DNA of 64,000 nucleotides from Fasciolopsis buskii (taxonomy: Eukaryota > Platyhelminthes > Trematoda > Plagiorchiida > Fasciolidae), in contig LUCM01004325.1 in the NCBI GenBank assembly GCA_008360955.1, forward strand, positions 1 to 64,000, given 5' to 3'. Every line of letters begins with the position of its first letter. The stretch's first letter is position 1. A program made the translations under genes and the position numbers. Below are positions 42,201 through 52,000 of this stretch, in pieces. The notes below the pieces were generated by a model. That model saw only the letters and a list, made by a program, of their open reading frames with translations. It did not search any database and was not told the DNA's origin.

Positions 42201-45200
42201 TTTTTTCACACTGGTGTAGGTGCACTCCCTGTCCCTCTTGGATATTCACTCTTTTTATAGACATGTAACCTTGGGGAAAAGGCAGCGGTCAGTGAGGCTT
42301 GCCTTGCTATTTAACGCCGAACGATGATGATGATAACATCACGTGTGACCATTCACAGAAATACACAACAACACTGGTAACTAGCGACGCATTGTGACAA
42401 TGCTTTAACGATGCAAAGCAGTATGCAAAGGAACCGACAATTACCGAATTGGTTCCTTATGCACAAACAGTAAAAGTAACGGAATACAGTGGACAAGAGA
42501 TGAATATCCTTTTTTACATACTTGTTATGCTACAACTTCGCAGTATCAACGAAAAGCTGAAAGCTATTAAGTGTCTACACGTTTTAGTACGATTGAGGGT
42601 GGTCGTTTCCAGGCCCGGAGATGGCTACTCGTCCGAAAAGCCTCTCGGAATGCTCTCAAATGACTGAATTTTAAACAACTCAGGACTCGACGCCCTGCAC
42701 TGCGCTGACAGATCCTTGACAGTTAATCTAGGAAACCTGATTCCAAAAAACCACGAGTGACGTCCGAAGGATACCACCATTTATTCAATCACATATGTGG
42801 AGGTGAATGTATTGGATCTCGGGGATTTCCAGTCTGATCCGAAGGGCGTATAAACTAAGTCACCGTTTACTAGCTCCCAGTGGGCCACGAGGTCCTCAGA
42901 TGGTTCTGCTGTCTTGTAGGCTAGACCATTTGGTCAGAGGCACAGGGTAAGGTCCCATAATTCAGCCGCCTACTCAACAGCATCAAGCTTACAGAGGAAA
43001 GCCGATAGGGCGATGGAAACAAGAAGAGCTAAAATATATGGTGAAGTTTTTTCTCTTCTGTTTCTCTGTCACTGTTTCTTCCCTGGCCGCGGTTCTGATG
43101 GTGGCAAATTTTCAAAGAGATCTGCGCCACAATATCATAGCACTGACGATGTCACCCTGACTGGTGATGAAACGCTTGCAATCAAATTGCCCAGCTCAGC
43201 GAACAAATCAATGCAATATATATATATATATAAAATCATACTAGGCGCTCTGAAGTACAGTGCCTTTCATTTTAGTGAGAAAAACTTTTTTTTCGGTAAA
43301 TTTTCTTCTATGTACTGACATAGTGCGACTGAAACTGCGTGGAGGTGCGAAATAGTGAAGCAAAAGAAAACGGAAAGTGAAACATCTTGTGTGGAATCCA
43401 ACAAATACTACGTTTGTATTAGGTATTAGTTGCTCATACCATGACGTCTTCGGCTGCCCATAGCATGACCTACTGTGAAACGGCAGATGAAGCACGATGC
43501 GGTCGCCAAAAACAGTCGTTGGCTGTGTGGTAAAACACCACTCCAAGAGGCCTATAAGACGGAGGCTTCCAAGCTACTGGGATTTCGTAACCGGCACTCC
43601 GTTTCATACAGAACATGGCAAAACTGGACCAAGATCCCAACATACCAATGGCCTCCAGTACAAACAATTATCGGAGTTAGTTTGGTGCATCTTGGTTAAA
43701 ACATGTTATGAGAAATAGAACGTAGATGAGGACTAGTTGGCCGCCAGTTACAGACAGCAAATATCATAGTGCTGGTAAGAGGCGCTATTTATTTTGTATA
43801 GAAGACTCATGTGGAAATAAAACCCACCAAATCTTCGAGTACTCATGCTGCTAGCCCACAAATCCATCGTTCAGTTAGTCCAAAAGTCACATGTCCAAAA
43901 CTAATTTATCATATGCAAATCATTTCCCTCTACACTACAAAAAGCACGGAGGCAACATTTAGAAAGCTTAGGTTGAGGAGAAGACCGCATTATCATACAC
44001 TTCCAGTGTTGTACTGGGAATAAGTTGGCATTGCAACTAAAAGCCGAAAAATCAAACAGGTTTCTTATGGAGGCACGGCAAATAGCCGGACTCAATTCAG
44101 ATTTTACAGCCACTATCTTTGTATCAATTTGCCGTGGTTGTGACGGATACTACACAGCAATAAATAAACGAAACAGAAAATGACGAAGAGCGCTGAAAAA
44201 ATTTGTGAAGAGGCAAGTAAAAGTTTTGGACAGAAGAGAGGAGATTTTGAATGCAAGAACCTAATTCACTGAAGCAATCAGCCATATCAAACTTAGTCAC
44301 CAACCAGCACGTGGTGCGATATTGTGGACCGAAACTTGACACATTAACTGAAGGTACCATTGTTTAGGGTTTTCATACATTATTCGCAATGTCATGAACT
44401 GACCACCAACCACTGTCCATCCTGCGAGTTGAGTACAGCAAAGCAGACGGTTAGTAGACACATGTAACACATGGCCCAACCAATTTAAATCAGCCAAATG
44501 TATTATCCGCCCAAATGACTGAATTCTGTGAAACAATATCTTACGACTGATTTTATAGGCATTCAATAAAATTCTCCAACGATATTCTAGGAAGGCTACA
44601 CAAACGCTGATGTTCGAACATCGACAATCTATGTACATCATCTGCCCAAAACGGCCATGTTTCGGAGCCACACGGTAGGGCCGGCTTTCTTGCTCGAATG
44701 AAAATTCGACCTTTGGTAGATAATTGGATGCCACGCCGACAACACAGATATCTCAAATTGGTAAGCGCCAATTGAGCTTTCTGCATAAGCAACAAGATTT
44801 CTTGTGGTATTCAACTACCCAAATAAAACTGATCTACTTCATCCAGCTCCTCATTTCGAAGGAAAAAAGCTCCGCTTCGAGTCGATCCAGTCCTGTAGCC
44901 GTAGTTTAGAGTGTGGAGGTGCAAAGTGCATCCCAAGCACATATCTATCGTCCAAACCTGGGGCGTCACCAAGCGATACATCATCTGCATATTCCAAGTG
45001 AGATGATTTTCTCCTTGGTTATAGAATTAAGTCACTACTCTCACATGAGAACAGAGCAATATTCATTACCATATCAATCAAAAGGGTGCACAGAAAGAGT
45101 GAGAAAACAATTCTCATGAACACCAACTTTCGCGGTGAACTCGGTAGGAACGAACTCGACTTCGACTTCGACACAGACTGGAAAAGTGAGATGAATTCTT

Positions 45201-48200
45201 TTAGATTTCAGTAAAAGACAGCACCAAAAAACTACATGGTAGACTGAGTCGTATGTCGTTTTCAGATAAAAAAATACAGATTGTGGCCCTACAGAGGACG
45301 AATTGGTTTCAACACCCGTCGCACAAAGATATGATCGATTGAGACGTGTCCGGTTTGGAATCTGACTTGATTCTCACGAGTCTGATCCTTGCGAGGACTA
45401 GATAATCAACGGAAAGAAATCCGTACGGGTTTAGTTGCCATGCTTACTGAAGTAGTTTCAGTGATTGTTACAGCAAGATCCTACACCTTTCAGAATGAGC
45501 AGAGCATGGGCGTTTTGCGTCTTTTAGTGCCGCTTTTTTGAATTTTTCTTATGCTTGTTCAAGATTGACATTCGGAGACTTCTCTGCCATAATATGGTAT
45601 TTTTTGTTACACGTGCAGGCAGGCATTCCGTGGTCCGTACATAGGTCACGTTAGAGAATTTTTACTATGAAATCATTGAAGCATGAGCGTAGTAGAAGAG
45701 GCATATCTCATAGCCACCAGGACCCATCAAACGGGGGGAGCGAGGGCCGGTAACCGTGAGCTCGAAACTTAGAGTGGCTTAGAACTAAATATCTGACCAG
45801 GTAATGAAGCGGGCGATAGAGAACAGTCATCTAACCCAATTTGTGGTGTCATACCCAAAAGAACCATTGCACCTGGTCCTGTTTCTCCTGTGATCGAATG
45901 ATCCGAAGCTTTCTGTGAACTTTTCTGTACAGCACAATCGATACGGTCATAAGCTTGGAAAGTAGCGAGAAATAAACTTACCAACACTGGTATTTGTCGA
46001 ACCTGATAAGGATGGGAAGTCGTCCGCTGTAAGACGTGTACTGTGTCCCCTGCCGGCGAGTGCAGCCATAGTAACTGCTGGTTGACCTGAAGGTCGACCT
46101 GGTCGTGCACTTTCAGTCTGTCGATGTGTCTCACCATCCACAACGGAAGTTTGTGTTCTGGAGGTCGGCTCATTACGTTCAACCGGAGAGTGTGAACCGG
46201 GTGCTCCGCTAGCAGCTAACGCAGGAAAATCGTCCCCGGTCCATTCGCTTGGATTCGGACGTCGAAAGCGAACGCCGGCCTGAGTGCCCTCGGCGACTAA
46301 GCGACCGTCAGTAGAATCTGTGGTTATGATGAAAGCATCAGATAATTAAAACTTTTATGGTAACTGTAAAGTCATCCTCATTCATAAAGTAACTAAGGTT
46401 CACTCATGACACACCTTACCATCAGGACAATGAAGTCACTCTGAAACTTCAGAAAGTGCCGTCAACAGTGTTGAAAATAAACCGGTGTCTATACAAATTA
46501 AAATAATAAAATTTTGTCAGTATTTAATTCTACGAGAATGCAATATCGGTGGAGTGATATTCCCATGATAGATAGCAGTTGAAGTTCATATGAATGCAAT
46601 AAAAGGAGTATCCCAATCCTATTTACAAGGGTAGTTGTCAGTTGTGACGAGAAAGCACAGAGGGGCAACGAATCATATAAAATAACGCTAGCTCCGGGGA
46701 GAAGAATAAACAGTGCAACAGAATTAGTGGTAAACCGTGATTTAAGCTTGATAGTGAGTTCAAAAGACAACAAAACTGACCACAACCACAAACGGTACAA
46801 TTTACAAGTATTGGAAAAACGAATACAACGGGTTCCTAACACATTTCCGGTTCGGGACTTAGTGTTATCAATTTAATAAGTAATCTTGAGAAATCACAAA
46901 TAAACGTTAGGAATGCGATACCCGGCAAAATAATTTATTAGATCCCTACCTTGAACAGAATGCTTGACAAAGATTGCCAAATATTTGCAAGATATACGAG
47001 GACGAGGAAAGCCAGTAAGAAATCATTGCCTGGCTGAAACAAGACGTGAAATACGTGCGCACTAAACGCAAAAAGTCTGCATAAGACAAAACAAGGAAAC
47101 TCACTCAGCACTCCCCCTACACAATCGGTACCCTGTCGCAACGGATCTCGTCTTCGGTGAGTTGCAATATTCGAACTTGGAGCCAATTCGATTGAGATAG
47201 GCATCCAAGAATTTGGGTCATTATTAACCGCGTCTGGATGCTCCTGGAATCGATGTAATCCGAGATTCTCAGCAGTAGAAAAGCAAGAGATGCGCTGTTG
47301 TTGGCGGCATTCAGCGCAAAGGTGATGAGACTCAGCGTAATGTGTCAACAGTTCGCACTGCTCTCTAAGTAGCAAACAAGGCAAGTGTAAACGATTATTC
47401 CCGACAGGTTCTAGCGGGCATTAGACAGTAAAATCGAGTACGCGCTTCACTCAGTTACGTATCAAAAAGCAATGATATCTAGACTACATCAAAACAGCGA
47501 CACACATGAGCAAAACTAAAGAACACTGAACATAAAATCGCGTTTAACAACGCCTTTAATATCAAAGAATAAGCGAATGAATAAATGGAAACTCGGTCGA
47601 TAAGTGTGCACTTTAACATTGTTTGCTGATACGACTGGTAGTAGGAAGTCCAAAGTGGAAGAACTAGCTCATTGGGTGAGCTACGGAATATTTTCTCTCC
47701 TCTTTTTCGTTGGTTTTGTCTGTCCCTCGTCACAAGTTCCATGGCACATGATGTGCCCATAGATTTCCACAAAATACACACGGATAAAGGAGTGCCAGAA
47801 AAGCATACGTCAGTGCTCAAAGGGCAACGCCGCCGTACCTCAGATTCGGCTAGGGCTTATGACCAGCTTTCACCACCCTTGGCCGTCTCCAGTGGAGTAC
47901 GGTAAGACTGCCCTGTATCCCCAGTTCTGTTCAACTTCGTCATACAAGGTCTTTTGGACGATAGACTTGAACTGCTTCCAAGGAACAAAGTTTTCGATTT
48001 AGAGTATGCCGACGATATCACTTTGTTGTGCGACGATGCGCAGGAAATTCGACAGGCGTTGGACCCCTGAGCGACTGAGGTATTCCAATACGATATGTGC
48101 TTTACACATTTAGAGCGCAAGGTACTTCCTCAAGGCCGGAGGGAACCTGTGCCCGTACTTACCTTTTGTTAGAGGTTAGAGGTAGTCAATAGCTTCAAGT

Positions 48201-49019
48201 ACTTGAAGAGTCCGATTACAACTGGGGGAGGTGGTTGGGAGGGGGTCTCATCACGGATAGCGAAAGCCAGAACAGCATTCGCGAACCTGTGACACTTTTG
48301 GCACCACCATGACATCCTGCTTTCCTTCAAGGGAGGGGTGTATAATGCCACAGTTCGTAGTGTTCTTTACGGCTGCGAAGCCTGGGCCATCTGCAGTGAT
48401 GAGGCCCAACGACTATCTGTTGTCGACCACCGATGTCTCCGAAGCATTACTCGTGTCTGGTGGCAACATCGGGTGAGCAATTACGAAGGACGTCTCCGTG
48501 TTGTCTGAAGACGGTCGTCCTTTGACTGAGATAATCATTCTACATCAAATTAGGTGGGTTGGTATGTACTGTGTATGCCTAACTCATCGACTACTTTTTC
48601 GTGCCCTTTAGCACAGGCTGCGGAAGGCTGGAAGAAGCAACGCGGCTGTCACCCGCGACCTGGAATAGAGATATGAATATGGCTTCCGCCTTAGCACCGG
48701 ACGGCGCTTTCTGTCTTCTCAGTGAGTCCAAGTGATGACGACCAAATGAAGACGCGGAGACATGCATCCAAGCTGAAGTCAGTGGCGCAAATGCAGCATG
48801 GTCTGTTTTTAGAACTCGTGCCCCGTGAAAAGGACAAATCAAAAAAAGAACTCTTTCTTTACTTCTTGCATCCTTTCTTTGTAAAAGCTTATTGGAATTT
48901 TTTCGTTAACATTATGCTTGCTTTCAAACAGCCTTATGTATGACGAGCGACAATAACCGCGAAACCGGTCGTGTGCTTCCGGGCAAATTTCGTTCACTCA
49001 TCCAGATACTACCTACTGC

Positions 49020-49062
<43 letters not shown>

Positions 49063-52000
49063 GCATTTTGCATTGATAGAATGCCATTCAGAGGGGATAT
49101 GAATCTCTCGATCGGCAACCAAATCCAAGTGAACGAACCTCATCTTCCGGAGGTAACAACTGGTTGTGCACAAAGTGTAAGAGTCACCTCGAAAAAAAGG
49201 TCAAGTGGGATTGTCCTCTATGAACATTTGTGCAAGACAGGTCGTTTTTATTTCAGCGCGACCACGGAGATGCAAACAAACGGGAGCACAAACTAAAGCA
49301 TGGTCCGATTCCACAAGTGCAAACTTGAATGACAGGCAGTGCTCGAATGATCGAGCGCAGTGGTGTTCCGTGGAGACGTGACCGCTCTGAGTCCAATGCT
49401 GTGAAGGCAACGGGACCAAGCGAACAGATGCAGCTTAAGATGAAAAAAGTTTGCTCATCAGGAACAATCTGTGGCAAAAACAAGAGTGAATGAGACGACC
49501 AACTATCAGCGTGATCTGCTAGGACAGAAAATGGGCCTCCGGCGTGCCGTTCTGCTCCACTAAAAGGCCAAGTTGAGAGTCGAAATGGCTAGCAATGACC
49601 ACAACGGCCGGTGAACGCGAAAAACGAAGTGGTCGGGACCTTCACAACAAGACTGCACCGTGGCGCGATGGGACAACCGGCATGCCTCCATGACCTAACG
49701 ACCTATACGAGATGGTTGATTTCAGGGGAAGAGTAAATGATCCTTAAAAGGTCAATGCGCGGAGGTCGGATAAAGTCGTTTCCGGTCGTCCACGTAGCGG
49801 ATTCACTTGAGCTCACAACTCAAAAAGAAAAATGAGTGGAACAATAATTCGTTCAAGGAAACGAGCCATGACTCACTGACTTGAGGTAGATTCTTGGTAA
49901 AACCAAAGGCTTTGATCGCTGTCCTGATAAGCAACTAACTACTTTACCAGTACCAATGAACACTGTCCATAACTCACATGATTACTGCGACGGTAATCGC
50001 GCAGGATAATCAGGACCGCACTGCTCACTACAGAGGGCAGTGGGTAGTGATAAGTATGCTGCTGCCCAGAGTTCTCTCTCTTTTATTCAACCTGTTTCTT
50101 CTACCCCAACCAGAACCTTTTGCCTTCTCTCTCTACCCATAGTATTCCCATTAATATCACACGCCCGATACTCTCAACGGTTCATTGTCAAATGGTGTAG
50201 TAAGTGGCTTTCAATCTGCCAGCTCACGTTTTCTCAGGCGTCATTAGCCTCTGAATCTTGCCTCTTTCAATGCCAACACTCTCACATAGGCTGGCGAACA
50301 GGTGTGTCCAGTTCTGACAAGGGACTCGCTTCCGATTGGTATCTGCTGCGTCAGTGAAACAGGAATTCAGGATTCAAGCACAGCAACTCAACTAACTGCA
50401 CCAAATGCCTCTTCAAGATATTTTCTGCGCATCTCAGGAGACGAAGCAACTCAAGCAGTGGGTCAACGCAGTGTAAAAATAGTCTTGAGTGCCAAGGCTG
50501 ATTTGGCCCTTTTTAGAATGGATTTCAGTTGGCAGTCGTTTATGAAATGTGAGACTGCAGGGGTCAGTCGGCGTTGGGAAGAATAGCTGTTTTAAGCGCA
50601 ACTTGTTTGTCATCTCGGCGTACGCCCCAACAGACTGCAGCGTTGACACACAAGAAAGAGTTTTATGACGACCTCGTCACTCTTGTTCGCAAGAGTGAAG
50701 GCTCTAACATTGTAGTGGTAGCAAGTGATTTTAATGCAAAAATTGGGAAATTTAGTGCATCGGATTCCTGTTTAGGTGGGCGGTGCGCCATGCCAGCTCA
50801 GCGAACAGATAACGGGGAAAAATATCAACTCTGTGCTGACGACTGCTTGTTCCTATCTGGCATGGATTTCCGACATTTTGCATTACACATTGACATGGCG
50901 CTCCAACTCGACAGGTAATCTAAGTCAGCTCGAATTTATTGCAGTAAGCGACCGTTAGTGCGGTTCTGTCCAGAACCATAGATCGTACTGGACCACATAC
51001 GTCGAATCGGAACATGCATTAGTTTCAATGCGATTTTTGTTGCAGCTCAACGGCCATCGACACAGGCCACAAACCCGATTGGCTGTCGAACGTCTGTCTG
51101 ATTCGGCTGTTCGAAACAGCTAGAACAAAAATTGCCCGACAAACTGAGAACTTCGGCGAGCAGTGAAATCAAATTAAGCAGGCTATGCATTTGGCAGCAG
51201 ATTTTGCTTGTGGTCCTAGATCTAGCATTTATCAAAGGCACTGGATCTCGCAAGGGTCGGTGGGCCAATTGGTATGAAAATGTTAGGTCTCTAGCTGAAA
51301 GATAAATAAGATGCGTGCTGCTAAGGACTGAACAAAAATCGGTCGGCTAGCGACCATTTTCTGTGTGCACAAACTCGCTATTCAATTCAGATTGTCCTGT
51401 CTGTCAGTTTGGAGGAAGATGGGGGATAACGGTTTACTAATCCAAACAGTGAAATTATGAAGGTGAAATAAATGAAGGATATAAACACGGGCGGACAGAA
51501 AGGCAGGTCGGGACTCACCTAAAAACGACAAATTCTCCAGATGGTCTACAAAGGTCGCACAAGAAGTGTGAGTCTCGCAAATGATGAATCAGATCTTCGA
51601 ACTCGTAGAACAGTTCTTTGCAGAAATTGCAGAGAGGATGACCCCGTTTTCGCTTATTATCCCACTTACGATGCGCCACCAAGTCGGCCGGTTTCATGGG
51701 AACGAATTCACACGGCAATAACTAGATCGAGGAATAGGACAAGTAGACTAAATAAATAGGCTCCTACCCTGGCATAACGAATGCACAAATCACAGTAAGA
51801 GAGCTGATGTTCCATTGTGGTGTGCCTGTTCAATGCGGAAAGGGAAATTTTCTCTTCACCACAAACCGGACAGATTGAGCGCAACATGTCACGATAGTGA
51901 CGCTCGATATGCTGACTGGGATAGGAAAAATCGTACTGATCATCATGACGCATCGTGCTCGTGTTGACTTGGTCAAACGGTACAAATGATTCCATTATTA

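Noticed and set aside
48924..49296. Frames running through the (TA)n tract (Ile-Tyr repeats)
   Set aside because: Microsatellite translation, not a protein.
49990..50357. 105-codon frame found three times (50040, 53449, 54556)
   Set aside because: It lies in the 5' region of an RTE element, not in a separate gene family; the repetition reflects the duplicated segment.
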